From: Pycnopodia helianthoides
Taxonomy: Eukaryota > Echinodermata > Asteroidea > Forcipulatida > Asteriidae
Reading direction: 5' to 3'
DNA length: 64,000 nucleotides
Assembly: GCA_032158295.1 (NCBI GenBank)
Contig: CM063250.1
Span: 131,501-195,500 of the forward strand
Positions 47,396 through 59,686 of the stretch are shown here, in pieces (the stretch's first letter is position 1; the number at the start of each line of letters is the position of its first letter). Under the pieces are notes generated by a model. It did no database searches and was not told the origin of the DNA. It was given only the letters and a program-made list of their open reading frames with translations. The position numbers and the translations under genes are program-made.

Positions 47396-47944
47396 GCAGG
47401 GTTAAGTGAATACACTGCTAGCAACAAACCCGGGGTATCAGTAGCTGGTCAAAGTCCGAAGTTACACACATTCTATGCTTTGGATGATAAATATATGAAT
47501 TTTAAATACATCACGGAGGTCTAAAATAGAATTTACATTCACTGGGACGCTGTTAACGCCATCCTCGCATGCAACCTTAATGTCCTGCCCTATATGGGTA
47601 AGTTAGCATTATCATCAGGGGCCTTATATCCAACCGGAAGGAAAACTCTAATTGCGATGACCTTTGTCACGAATGCCCCCCCCCTCTCCCGTGACGCATA
47701 ACCTGGAATGACTGTACCCTCGTGTATCACATACTATCACCATCCAAAGGTGACGGGTGCCATGGATTGTGTGGATCGCACTGTGGTTTCTGTATCTATA
47801 TAATATTGTTGATATCATTATGAACTCAAGTGAGTAAATAATTAATTGTCGACCTTTCATTATGTATACCATGTTGAAATAAACTGACCAGGAGCACGAG
47901 GTCGCCATTTTCGGTGTTGTTGGGACTTCATTTTATGTGCAACT

Positions 47945-49243
47945 ATGCGGATCGGTACAGGAAAGTTCAAGATACTCATCGCGCTCGTCATGAGTTTTTA
48001 TTTCGTAACCTGGTTGATTATGACGATTTCCAGAGTGGATGATGGTGAAAGGACTGATACACCTAACCAGGGGCTTGGGCTCTTGCAGGACCTAGAGATG
48101 GACCCAAGGTTCTTGTTTCATCATGGGGCTCGTCATCGCATTGATGCCGACAACAGGGGATATTCTGAATTACAGAAGTCATCGGTTCGTCATCAGTACA
48201 ACCGAAGTAGTTCATTAGTTAATATAACACACTACCAACCATTGTACAGTGAGAAGGTGATCAACCCACATGGGTTCGAATTTACAATAACCAATCAGGA
48301 TGCATGTACCAATGCGATAGACAAATGGAACATGCCACTCGCTCTGCTGATTCTCGTCAAAACAAGACCGGAAGATTTATACGACCGGCTGCAAATACGA
48401 CGAACTTGGGGCGGAATACAGAATGTTTCAAATCACTTGATACTAACAATGTTTCTCCTGGGTGAGACAGATCATGCCGGGTGGACTAGAAGGATCTTCA
48501 GTGAAAGTTACAAGTACAAAGATATCATTCAAGAGAACTTTACCGATACCTACCGTAACCTTACCCTAAAGACCATGATGGGTTTACGTTGGGTGAGTAC
48601 ATGGTGCCCAGTAGCTACGTACGTCGCTAGCGTTGATTCAGATATTATGCTAAATGTGTATAATCTTGTGCAACGCCTAACCAACAAACCGAAGCTTCTG
48701 TATGCTGAAGGCAGTCTCAAGACGAACTGGACGCCGTATCGGGATCCGGCCGGAGCTAGCAGTAAATGGTACACACCGGTCGAATTGTACCCAGAACCGA
48801 CCTACCCTCCGTTCTTTCCGGGTGGCTGTTACGTCATGTCCGCTGACGTCGCAGGTACGATATTCAGGGAGTCCGTACACGTTCGTTTCCTACCGTGGGA
48901 CGATGTATTCTTCGGCCTGGTCATGAAACGGGCGGGCATTACGCCTCGCAACGGCGAAGGCTTCCAGATTTACGTCTCGCTGTTCCGTAAATATTTCGTC
49001 CGGAAGGTCTTTGAGAAAGGCATCGCCGTGATTACGGTTCACCACAAGAAGAACGTAGATGAGCGACTCGTTCAAGTTTATAACAGTGTAATGCGCAAGT
49101 ACAACAATCAAATCAAAGTACTTAACTCTGGTTACGACTTTTCGTATTCACTTTGGTGGTATATATTTATATCGTGTTTTTTGGCAGCCTTCCTGGTGGT
49201 GTACTGTATAAGTTATTTCGTATGCTGGTATATGTTATTGTAA
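47945..49243 (+). CDS. GT31-family beta-1,3-glycosyltransferase-like protein B, intronless
   Basis: 432 aa, paralogue of the minus-strand protein 2.9 kb away. Signal-anchor about residues 9-29; a stem of about 100 residues, longer than in A, with N-x-S/T sites at 86 and 93; I-L-V-K-T at 136-140; L-Q-I-R-R-T-W-G-G at 149-157; Y-K-D-I-I-Q-E-N-F-T-D-T-Y; D231-S-D233 as the D-x-D; F-F-P-G-G-C-Y-V-M-S; W-D-D-V-F-F-G at 318-324. As in A, a second hydrophobic segment (about 403-430) ends the protein; it is rich in Trp, Tyr and Cys. The chosen ATG has A at -3; an out-of-frame ATG ten bases upstream has a poor context. Substrate unknown. Conserved core residues argue against a pseudogene. Confidence 0.9.
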   Translation: MRIGTGKFKILIALVMSFYFVTWLIMTISRVDDGERTDTPNQGLGLLQDLEMDPRFLFHHGARHRIDADNRGYSELQKSSVRHQYNRSSSLVNITHYQPLYSEKVINPHGFEFTITNQDACTNAIDKWNMPLALLILVKTRPEDLYDRLQIRRTWGGIQNVSNHLILTMFLLGETDHAGWTRRIFSESYKYKDIIQENFTDTYRNLTLKTMMGLRWVSTWCPVATYVASVDSDIMLNVYNLVQRLTNKPKLLYAEGSLKTNWTPYRDPAGASSKWYTPVELYPEPTYPPFFPGGCYVMSADVAGTIFRESVHVRFLPWDDVFFGLVMKRAGITPRNGEGFQIYVSLFRKYFVRKVFEKGIAVITVHHKKNVDERLVQVYNSVMRKYNNQIKVLNSGYDFSYSLWWYIFISCFLAAFLVVYCISYFVCWYMLL

Positions 49244-50853
49244 TGCAGACTCAATCTAAAACTGTGAAACTCCATCAACTTCGGCAAGAAATTTCTAATC
49301 ATCCAACTAAAAATGTATTCTTTAAACTTGAATAAGTCAAAGCCCTCTTTGTATTATCTTTTTTTTTGTATAATAGTAATTCACAGATGAAATCAAATGT
49401 AGGGTGTGCACAACATTGGTGAGATGGTCATTAACAATAAACGTTCACAGATTTACACGTAACTTACAGTGTACATGTATACAGATGGTCATGGTGGAAA
49501 ACTTCTCTTGAAATATATGTTTGCCTAAAATGCTTTAATTTTTGAGAAATTAGTACAAAGAGTATAGTTTTGATCTTTCGAGTCCGAAACACCGATGTTT
49601 GGAAACATCAAAAACAGTCAAGGTTTTTCAGTATTTTTTCGTGACTCCTACCACCGATTGAGCTTAAAATTTCACTGGTTTGTTATTTAATGTACATGAA
49701 CATATTGGGTCAAACAAATGTGTGTACTAGCTTTTGACAATACCAATGTTGGCTGCGTGCTTTAAAATCGTAGAGGCTTAGATACGTTTTCAGTTTCATA
49801 CACACACGCCAATAACCAACACGTCCTGATTCTTTGGAAGTTTATTCTAATTTGGTGGTCCCACTTTTCAAAAAGAAGCCGAGTTACTGTTTATGTTTTT
49901 AGTGACTTTGTGTATATTTTGATTTTGCGCATGAAAATAAGTACTGAAAGAAAAATAACTATTTTTTAGGAAGAGTAAATTAATTCCCATCTTCGGGTTG
50001 TTGAGGTTGAAACCGAAGTAAGCAGCTGCAATGTATGGGGTTATAATAGCAATACTGAGCTCTTATCACACCCCTAGGGGCGTATACCCTACTTCGTCCA
50101 CAAATTATTCCAGATTACTCCTGGGAAAAAAACGGTACTATTATCAATTTTACCAGCAGTGAGCTTCCAGATCAGCTTTAAGTTTTCTTTTTTGTATTAT
50201 TGTTTTATTTACTTGTTTATTTATTTACTTAGTTATTTTTTATTTTACAGTGGAGTTGTGCTACTCAATTTCCACGACACATGATCATACAATGCACATA
50301 AGCAATATACAATAAATATTGCTATTACATAGCAATTACATACGATCAAAGAGTTTATGTATCCAGCAAAGGACAACAAATTGGTATAATTTTATACAAT
50401 TTAAAGTAATATAATCACTAAATATAACAAGGAACAAACAATAACAAATTAATGAAAAGGGGGGGGGTGGGGGCGCTTGCCCCCAAGTTTGCTTCAAGAA
50501 AGAAAAAAGGGAGCGACACATAAAAGAGGGGGGAAATGAGGGAGAGACAAATTTAATGACATCATTAACACAGTTACACGGTTATACGGTTATATGGTTA
50601 CCCGACCGATTTTCCGGTTACACGTTTACATTTTTACTTTTCGGATAACCGTCGATAAATTCACTATGCGAAACGCATACCACATTGCGATCACGTCGAT
50701 GTACACAATGCTCAATGCTTGTCACACAAGCAGTCACATCTTTTCCAATTTACAGGCTTGTTGTGTTTGTTGTCTCATTTACTGTGTGTGCTACAATACG
50801 AGCTCATAGACATTAAACGCTAGAGGGCATTTCAGAACAATGCGATTGGCATA
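49244..50853. other. 3' flank of GT31 gene B
   Basis: Candidate AATAAA at 49436-49441. From about 49436 to 49740 lies a diverged relative of the TIR element seen at 21084-21464 (CTCTTGAAATAT, TTTGAGAAATTAGTACAAAG). The rest shows G-rich and AT-rich low complexity only. Confidence 0.45.
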
Positions 50854-51014
50854 GGCCCTTTTCGAATTCGCGGCTTCGGCTCCAAAATCGGCTCAGGCTA
50901 GCTAGGTTCCCTCAATTATTTTAACTAACGCATACTTTGCGGTCAGGGTTTCAGACAAGAAAACTGGGCCTGAAGCCGAATCTGGAGCCGAAGCCGTGAA
51001 TTCGAAAAAGGGCC
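50854..51014. mobile_element. MITE copy 2, GGCCCTTTTCGAATTC ends
   Basis: 161 bp, same family, length and end sequence as 26324-26484. It is flanked by ATA on both sides (50851-50853 and 51015-51017), a 3-bp duplication of the T-W-A kind expected for PIF/Harbinger-type elements. No transposase present. Confidence 0.88.
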
Positions 51015-51169
51015 ATAGACTTCTTTGCAAATACTCAGTGCGCATGCGCTAGCCGTGGAATGAGGTGCATGCTGGTCTAGCTAGCGATAATTTTTGTCGT
51101 TACCTAGACCAGCATGCACCTCATTCCAAGGCTAACGCATGCGTACGGAGTATTTGCGAAGTAGTCTAT
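51015..51169. mobile_element. Palindromic MITE abutting MITE copy 2
   Basis: 155 bp that read almost the same on both strands: left arm about 51015-51083 with GGAATGAGGTGCATGCTGG, right arm about 51098-51169 with CCAGCATGCACCTCATTCC. Outer ends are ATAGACTTCTTTGCAAATAC and GTATTTGCGAAGTAGTCTAT. The short loop is AT-rich. Different family from its neighbour. Confidence 0.88.
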
Positions 51170-52914
51170 GAGAGTGCACGCCTCTATCGATGAAATAATT
51201 ATACCAGTGATAATGTGATAGCATACAAAACCAGTTACACACGCGCTGGTGCACGCGTCAAACCGTATACAGCACTTTCGTCGCAGGTCCGCACGCAAAT
51301 TTCGTCGACATTATGGTCTGCGGAGCACAGTTCCTTATTTAAGCAATTGTTTAAGAAAAACTATTCAACATGAATACAAAAATGACACAATCTAGGATAC
51401 CCTGGATGAACGGATAGATTATTTTACTGTATAATGTAAAATTTGTTCCTCTTTATTTTGTTTTGTTTTTTTGTTTTGTTTTTTGTTTTGGTTGTTTGCG
51501 GGCAGGTTGCGCTAGGTAAAAATGCTGTGATTAAGACGCACTATTTTTGTTCACAATGTGGGTTGTGTACACGATATTTTTAACCCTAAATTTTGTTTCT
51601 AAAACGGACGGTTATACGTGTTACCAACCGTTTCAGAATCGTTTAAACGTTTACAAAAATAACCGTAAACGTATTATTGACGTGGTAATGTTTGCAAAAT
51701 AAGCCACTAATAACCCTTACCTCGTACACCTATCATTCGTTTCATTTGTTGACCAATGTCATTTCATTGACTGACATAGTCTTAATGGGATTTACAAGTG
51801 AATCTGTGTGTGTGGACTGCGCGTTTCTCACACTGAACATACGCGCGAACACACAGCGTACCATGGCGCTCTTTCATTCTGCATGAAAATGCTCACACCA
51901 TGATATACATAATTGAATAAGCTTCATTATTATTTGTCATTCAAGAATAATATTGGTGACACGATACCCTCGTACCTTCGACCAAACAAATTGTTCTTCT
52001 CATCAACCTCTCCGCCGGGATCTGCTTTAAGCGACAGCGCAATGTTGTTGGACTGGACCATTTAATTTACAGGGATTGAACATAATTTGTGCTACATTCT
52101 AATCATATCTTCTCAAGTGTATTAAAAACTAAATGACAGAGAGACCCTTTTTGGTTTATTTTATTGAAAACTAAAAATCATAAATAATCGTAATGTTTGT
52201 CTTCCTCAACACGTTTTTCGTCCCCGGATAAACATTTTATCCTGGAGTTTGATTTTATAACTCAGGATGACTAGTTCAATGACTTCCAACTCGAAAATGA
52301 TGCTTATGATTATGCTAAAAAGGTTTTTACAGTGGTCAGATATTGCCTGAGATCGCACCACAGAGCATCTTGAATCCAATTTTTTTCGGGGCACTTAAGT
52401 GGGCCCCGAACGCGATATTCTTTCTCACGCTCAGTAGCGGCAGAACCAAGAGGGGGCGCTGTTTGCGAGGGAATGCGTCATAAAAAGGAAATGAATGCAT
52501 GTTTTACTTGCTGTGCGCTGTCAGAATCGCTACTACATACCAGCCCAATGATCGCAAGGCACTGATGACGATATGCGCTCTTTTTGTCGCGTGTAACGTT
52601 AGTGGCTGATCAGGCGTTCGTCTAAGTAAAAAATGACCTGTGCGTGATTCACCAACCCAGCACTGATGCTCGTACTCTGCGGGTAAAGTTTTTAGACCGT
52701 ATTTTTGTTATGAAACAGTAACATTTGTGTCACCAAAAACCTTGTAAACACACTGCTCTGCACACTCTCAGTCCCACGTGTGATGAAACGTTTTGCCAAA
52801 AACAAAGTACTGCATGCAGGGTTAGGATGCACTGGACAGTGTTGCTTGTCGCGTAGCTACGTTGTTAACCATTCCCGGGTATTATATGAAAAACATCGAT
52901 CACATCAATATTTA
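51170..52914. other. Intergenic DNA, nothing supported
   Basis: No exon or array recognised. A small perfect hairpin (CGGGGC ... GCCCCG) lies near 52387-52408. Confidence 0.5.
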
Positions 52915-55900
52915 ACAGCTTTGATGATTTCCGTATAGTGCTTATGTCTGTGTTTTCTTATAATACATACAAGAACAAGCCAAATCCAGTCTAAATGGAT
53001 GGTGAAGATTAACTTCGACAATTCCACAATCAACATACATTTTTACAATCAACATACTCTTACATCAATGTGTGAACATTTTCAAATAATAAAAATACTA
53101 TGTTATCTCCTTCAAACCGTGGGTTGTTGAATAGTAGATTTCTTGCTGCTTTTTATGTTATGTAAATTAAGCATGTGGATTTAAGAGCCAAATAAAAGAC
53201 GTTGCAAATATTTTTTCGCATACGTAATGCGTTCACATTCGTGAATAATTTCATGACATCGCAAACGTTTGCGCACATCCCCTTGCGATTAATTTCACGA
53301 CATCGCTCGCAAATATTTGCGATACGCGATGCCCCTTCAGGGCCACCATACATAATTAATACGTATTTCTCACCTTGGAATTTCCCGCACAAAAAGCAGT
53401 GTTGTCACACCTAATTTGGAATATTTAGCATTTTGCACTGTCTGCTGTGGGAGTTTATTTAGTCGGGTGCACCCTTCACCCCCACCGTCGTATTTTCTTT
53501 ATCAGCGTCCCTGTTCGCGTTCCTAGACGCTGCTAACATCAACGTATTTCTCACCTGGGGATTTCCCGCACATAAAGCAGTGTTGTCAAACATTAATGTC
53601 TTTTTATTTGTAATACTGTGGAAAATAAATTAACCTTGAACATTGAACCTTGAAAGCTTTGATGATTTCAGTTTAGTGTGTATGTCTGTGGTGCTAACAG
53701 TACATGAAAGCACGGTCGAAAAAATCAAGTCTACACGGTAAAGGGAATGGTGGAGATGTGAATTCTGTCACTTTACTTTCGACAATCAACAAAACGTTTT
53801 GAGTGAACTCTTTACATCAATGTGGTGAACATTTTCAAACAATAAAAATACTATTTTATCGCCATCATCAACTGGAATCACGTGTGGAGCCTTCAAAGCG
53901 TGAGTTGTTGAATAGTAGATTTCTTGCTGCTTTTTATTTATGTTGTTTACGCAGAAATTCAACAGTGAAAGTTTGCTGGAAACGTTTTGTACTAAATAGA
54001 TTTGAGAGCCAAATAAAAGGGGTACAATGTAAAAATTGTGTCCAATTGTGACCTGGAGTTGTTTAATTCCAACTTAATATGTTTTCGATGACCTATAGGC
54101 CCTGAAAACTTTCCGAGAGATGTAGGGACATATTTTTTTCAGGATTGATGCTCAGATGTTTGGAAAATTTACACAGGTGTAGAGTTTTTATTTTTATTTG
54201 GAGGGAGAATAACTCGACGGGCCTTGGGACACGCCATGTCAAAATGCGCAGAGTGTACAAGTTTGGAAAATTTTACATTTAGGGTAAAAAAAAACCTGTA
54301 AGACTTGTAATTTTTTAATTTTTTATTTAGCATTTTGCATTGTAAGCTATTGGAGATTATTGAGTTGGATGCACCCTTCACCCCCATCCAATTGTGATTT
54401 GTTTCTCGGTGACCCTGTTCGCGTTTCTAGACGCTGTAAATATGGTGGCCCTGAAGGGCGCGGCATATTGCAAAGTATTATGTGCGAATACGTATTCGAT
54501 GTTGTGAAATTATTCTCAAATAATTATGTGCGCATACGTTTTCGATGTCGTGAATTTCATTGCGTACTTTGTTGCATTACTTTGAAAAAAAATGTCTAAT
54601 GATCTGGGGAGTATATAGCGTACAGTCAAGAATAGCGAAGGTATTTGCATTTAGCGGTAGTCGTTGTGAGGCGAGCGAGGCGTGATGGTCTTCCAAGTTT
54701 GGCGAGACTTTGCCTGGTGCCAAGTTCCTGGGTACATTATTGTATAGTAAAGCTTACAGGGGCCTGACTACTTTCCTGCTATAGCACCACGTACTCCCTA
54801 GGTCTATAACAATATGTCCGGAACTGTGACATCACCTTAAAGGTAGGCGACAAAGTATGCAATAAAATTCACGACATTGCAAATATTTTTCGCATACGTC
54901 GTATGCGTTCATATTCGCGAATAATTTCATGACATCGCATACGTCTGCGCACATCCCATTGCGATTAATTTCACGACATTGCATACGTCTCCGCAAATAT
55001 TTGCGATATGCGATGCCCCTTCAGGGCCACCATACATAATTAACACGTATTTCTCACCTTGGAATTTCCCGCACAATAAGCAGTGTTGTCACACCTCATT
55101 TGGAATATTTAGCATTTTGCACTGTCTGCTGTGGGAGTTTATTTAGTCGGGTGCACCCTTCACCCCCACCGTCGTATTTTCTTTATCAGTGACCCTGGTC
55201 GCGTTCCTAGACGCTGCAAATATCTACGTATTTCTCACCTTGGAATTTCCCGCACAAAAAGCAGGTTGTCACACCTATATTTTGAATAATTATCATTTTG
55301 CACTGTATGCTATATATGGAGATTATTTAGTCGGGTGCACCTTCACCCCCACCGTCGTATTTGCTTGATCAGCGTCCCTGTTCGCGTTCCTAGACGCTGC
55401 TAACATCAACGTATTTCTCACCTGGGGATTTCCCGCACAAAAACCAGTGTTGTCAAACCTTAATGTCTTTTTATTTGTTAATACTGTGGAAAATAAAATA
55501 ACCTTGAACATTGAACCTTGAAAGCTTGGATTATTTCGGTTTAGTGCGTATGTCTGTGGTGCTAACAGTACATACAAGCACAGGCCAAATCCAGACTACA
55601 CGGTAAACGGATGGTGGAGATGTGAACTCTGTGAACATTTCTGTCGACAGTTCCACAATCAACATACATTTGGAGTGAACTCTTACATCAATGTGGTGAA
55701 CATTTTCATACAATAAAAAATACTATTTTATCGCCATCATCAACTGGAATCACGTGTGGAGCCTTCAAACCGTGAGTTGTTGAATAGTAGATTTCTTGCT
55801 GCTTTTTTTATTAATGTAGTTTACGCAGAAATTCCACAATGAAAGTTTACTGGAAACGTTTTAAACTAAATAGATTTTAGAGCCAATTAAAAGGGGTACA

Positions 55901-57420
55901 ATGTAAAAATTGTACCCAATTGTGACCTGGGGTTGTTGAATTCCAACTTAATATATTTTCGATGACCTAGGCCCTGAAAATTTGCCGAGAGGTGTACGGA
56001 CATATATATTTTTCAGGATTGATGCTCGGATGTTTGGAAATTTACACAGGTGTAGAGGTTTTGTTATTTGAAGGGAAAATAACTCGACGGGCCTAAGGAC
56101 ATGCCATGTCAAAATGAGCAGAGAGTAAAAGTTTTGCAAATTTTACATTTACTGTAAAACAAAATGTGGGACTTCGAAATGTTTTGTTGAAAACTTAGCA
56201 TTTTGCATTGTAAGCTATTGGAGATTATTTAGTTGGATGCACCCTTCACCCCCATCCAATTGTGATTTGTTTCTCGGTGACCCTGTTCGCGTTTCTAGAT
56301 GCTGTAAATATGGTGGCCCTGAAGGGCGCGGCATATTGCAAAGTATTATGTGCGAATACGTATTCGATGTTGTGAAATTATTCTCAAATAAGTATGTGCG
56401 CATACGTTTTCGATGTCGTGAATTTCATTGCATACTTTGTTGCATTACTTTGAAAAAAATGTCTAATGATCTGGGGAGTATATAGCGTACAGTCAAGAAT
56501 AGCGAAGGTATTTGCATTTAGCGGTAGTCGTTGTGAGGCGAGCGAGGCGTGGTGGTCTTCCAAGTATGGCGAGACTTTGCCTGGTGCCAAGTTCCTCGGT
56601 ACAGTGATAAAAACTCTTGTTTTACTCATTTCTCAGAAACGATTGCATTTTAGGCAGAAATATTTTAAGGAACCCTTTCTACCATTACTTACTTTAAATC
56701 ATGTAAGTTATGTGTGAATCTGTGAACATTTGTGTTTTTCGATCTTACCAATAGTGTACAGGGCCTTTAAAGGTAGGCGACAAAGTATGCAATAAAATTA
56801 TTTTGTGCGCAAATAATTGTGATTTGCGATGTCCCTTTAGGGCCACCATACATATGAGTATTTCTCACCTGGGGATTTCCTGCACAAAAAGCAGTGTTGT
56901 CACACCTATTTTTGAATATTTAGCATTTTGCACTGTTTGCTATTAGTATTATGGAGTTTATTTAGTCGGGTGCCCCCTTCACCCCCACCGTCGTATTTTC
57001 TTTATCAGTGACCCTGGTCGCGTTTCTAGACGCTGCTAACATATACGTGTTTCTCACCTTGGAATTTCTCGCACAAAAAGCAGTGTTGTCAAACCTATTT
57101 TTGAATATTTAGCATTTTGCACTGTAAGTGAAGGAGTTTATTTAGTCGGGTGCACCTTCACCCCCACCCTCGTATAAATTATTCTTTATCAGTGACCCGG
57201 GTCGCGTTTCTAGACGCTGCTGGGGATTTTCCGCACAAAAAAGCAGTGTTGTCACACCTATTTTTAATATTTAGTATTTTGCACTGTATGCTATTATGGA
57301 GTTTATTTAGTCGGGTGCACCTTCACCCCCACCGTATTTTCTTTATCAGTGACCCTGTTCGCGTTTCTAGACGCTGCTAGGGATTTCCCGCACAAAAAAG
57401 CAGTGTTGTCACACCTTTGT
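52915..57420. repeat. Array of foldback-type units with nested ~170-bp subrepeats
   Basis: Two long copies lie in tandem, about 53190-54745 and 54845-56600, with partial copies before (52915-53195) and after (56770-57420). Each long copy opens with TGCAATAAAATTCACGAC or a close variant, with CGCATACG and CCCTTCAGGGCCACCAT, and ends with the same words inverted (ATGGTGGCCCTGAAGGG, GATGTCGTGAATTTCATTGC). Inside are subrepeats of 150-190 bp with TAGTCGGGTGCACC, CACCCCCACCGTCGTATTTT, TTCTAGACGCTG, ATTTCCCGCACAAAAAGCAG. They occur at about 53345, 55030, 55205, 56850, 57040, 57215 and 57365. Also present: ACCTTGAACATTGAACCTTG. No transposase frame. Best described as a non-autonomous foldback element amplified locally. 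Confidence 0.8.
56595..56775 (-). repeat. Reverse-oriented relative of the TTAAAGG TIR element
   Basis: Reading the minus strand from 56775 gives CCTTTAAAGGCCCTGTACAC, then TTCCTTAAAATATTTCTGCC and TTTCTGAGAAATGAG, matching the order of blocks in 21084-21464. It interrupts the foldback array between copy two and the trailing partial copy. Confidence 0.5.
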
Positions 57421-58795
57421 AGTTCTGACATATCATTTATTACGGTCATGTCACAATAAAACACGATGTTGTGCACAATGTTTGGGTTGATATCCTAGCT
57501 TTCATTTTTCAGTGGTGGTCTTTGTTAGTTTTTCCAGACGCTGCACAACACACACACAATATGAAATATAAAAATAAGTGAATAAACAAACAACAATAAT
57601 AAGAATGTAATTTTTTGTAATTCTGTCGAATAGTTAACAATGGCGTTAAGTTTATGGGGGGGGGGGAGGAGGGCGCGGACAAAAATCCAAGGGTGAGAAA
57701 TATTTTGTCAAATCTAAATGTGTATTTTCGGGGTTGGCAGAAACCCGCCAGCAGCCATTTGGGGATTATCCGTTAATATGCCGTCCTACTTTTTGGTAAT
57801 AACCGCGAACGAAATTATGTAATTTTAATCCGAAAGCCTACTTGTCATAGAGATGCTTATTGTAGTAAGCGTCCTGTGACAATATTTCGTCTGAAATGCC
57901 CCCATTGATTAGAAATAAATAATTACATTTGAATCTGAGAAACGATTCATGCCCATCACTTTTGGTCACAACTAAATATATGAAAAATGTGTGCGCATAC
58001 TAAAGGTCACCTGCAATGCATCGCTTAACACTAGAAATAGAGGGCCTGGCAAATCAGCAAACTTTCCTTCAAAAATAAGACGTATGTTTCCTTCTCGTTC
58101 GAAGGCTTCATTCATACTCTCCAGAAAAGTATTGGAAACAAAATAAAATACAGTCGGGAATATATTGAGCTTGTTTGAATACAGAACCGAGACAAACATG
58201 TAAAAACGAGCATTTCCTTATAAGGGCAACACGAATTTGACATTTTCTGTGGGTTAATCAGTAAACTGAACGGCAAAATAGGTCCCCACTCCCCCAGTTG
58301 CTGCGTCAACGTTCAGACCCAACTCAAATGACAGAATAAATTATGAATATTTCTCTTTCCATCTATCACATTATACTCAGTACAATCATGGAGGTAGAAA
58401 TATACCTCCATGGTATAATCGAGTGCAAGTCCACTTTTGAAGTCTGGTTCTCTGTTTTTTCACCGATACGCTACATAAATGGGGCCATAGAAGCAGGAAC
58501 CAGATTTTATCAGTTTAATACATACACACGCTTCCTCTAGTTTACACGTTGCAAGAAACAAAACAGTAGCCTGCGTTTGTTCTTTCAATTTTCACATTTT
58601 TACGAAGAAAAAGTACTTGTTTACGAAAGCCCATTATTAGTGCCATCGAAAGTATAAATTGCCTTTTTGCAATAGATATTTGGCGATTCTTTTTGTTTTG
58701 CAAGTTTATGTTTGGTGAATCTTGTTTATGCAAGTATAAGTTTGGCGAGTCTTGTTTTTCTTGAAGTTTTTAGCAAATCTTGTAGAGGTTTAGCA
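57421..58795. other. Intergenic DNA with a TIR-element fragment
   Basis: G run at 57656-57666; 57840-57935 resembles the TTAAAGG element (ATATTTCGTCTGAAATGCC). Nothing coding recognised. Confidence 0.45.
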
Positions 58796-59037
58796 GGGCC
58801 CAATTTCATAGAGCTGCTAAGCACAAAAATTTGCTTAGCATGAAATTTCTTCATTGATAAAAACAGGATTACTAACCAAATTTCCACGTGATTTTCAGGA
58901 TAAGAAAACAACAGCTGAATACCAGTAACAAGCAATATGCAACACATGGACATTTGGTTGGTAACCCTGTTTTTGTCAAGGAAGAAATTTCATGCTAAGC
59001 AAATTTTTGTGCTTAGCAGCTCTATGAAATTGGGCCC
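58796..59037. mobile_element. CTTAGC-type MITE, near-perfect long palindrome
   Basis: 242 bp from GGGCCCAATTTCATAGAGCT to its complement ending CTATGAAATTGGGCCC. The outer 57 bp pair with almost no mismatch, and pairing continues with small gaps to about 100 bp per arm, leaving a loop of about 40 bp. Repeated CTTAGCA/TGCTAAG words lie in the arms. CAG borders both ends if the terminal G and C are shared. Decayed relatives at 6170-6478 and 26745-26890. Confidence 0.92.
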
Positions 59038-59324
59038 AGGTCTTGTTTTTTAAAAATCTGGCTAACAGCGCCCTCATGCACATCGCCAAAAAAAAACAAG
59101 ACGGTAATTTCGTGGCTTTTTGTGGTAAGTTATGATGTAGACGATTCCAGCAGATTCCGAATAAGACAAATGTGTTATGTGCTCTGAAAGGGTTAATATC
59201 ATCAGTGCTTCCCATCCAATAGAATGTATACATAGTAACTACTGATACAAATGTTAAGTATTCTAAATAAGAAAATAGAATTAGCTGTTGCAAACTGCTT
59301 ACCAACCACAATATAAATGCAAAA

Positions 59325-59400
59325 AATTAGTTAGTGGCCTGACGTTTCGACCCCAGCAGAGTCTTTCTCGAAGGCTAAATGACAAGACAACACATACATG
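59325..59400 (-). repeat. GACGTTTCGAC-type repeat end
   Basis: Plus strand has CTGACGTTTCGACCCCAGC then AGTCTTTCTCGAAGGCTAAA. On the minus strand this gives GAAAC preceded by a GAC/GTC stem, similar in layout to the hammerhead-like copies, but without a C-T-G-A-N-G-A block. Likely an end of a retroelement family; unassigned. Confidence 0.3.
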
Positions 59401-59686
59401 CATACAAGGGTAACAAGAGCAGTCAAGTGGAAATACATGAATAGAGAGAGATTGGAGAGAAAAAAGCATGAAGCATTCAGAAAAAGCAGGGGGCAGGGAT
59501 TGTGGAGTATTCTAAATAATTTAAAATATTTATAAATCTTACAACTTTTTGAAATAAAACAAAAATATGCACTGTCGCTTTAACTTGTTCAATGGGGTGA
59601 TCCAAACAGAAATGCGACCATATCGGAACTCTTATGATAAAAAGGTCAATTATTCGTTAGGCCCTAGCCTACCCCAGAGTTAGCCT

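Larger units (their letters stand above)
45026..47944. other. Head-to-head intergenic region between the two GT31 genes
   Basis: 2.9 kb between the start codons. It contains a dispersed repeat (45352-45545) and the CA-bordered duplication (47016-47395). No shared promoter element was recognised; no gene supported. Confidence 0.65.

Noticed and set aside
48550..49111. Frames of 67-74 codons opposite GT31 gene B
   Set aside because: Shadows of the strongly conserved plus-strand coding sequence.
52915..57420. Possible LTR retrotransposon
   Set aside because: The repeated ends are inverted, not direct, and no gag or pol-like frame lies between them.
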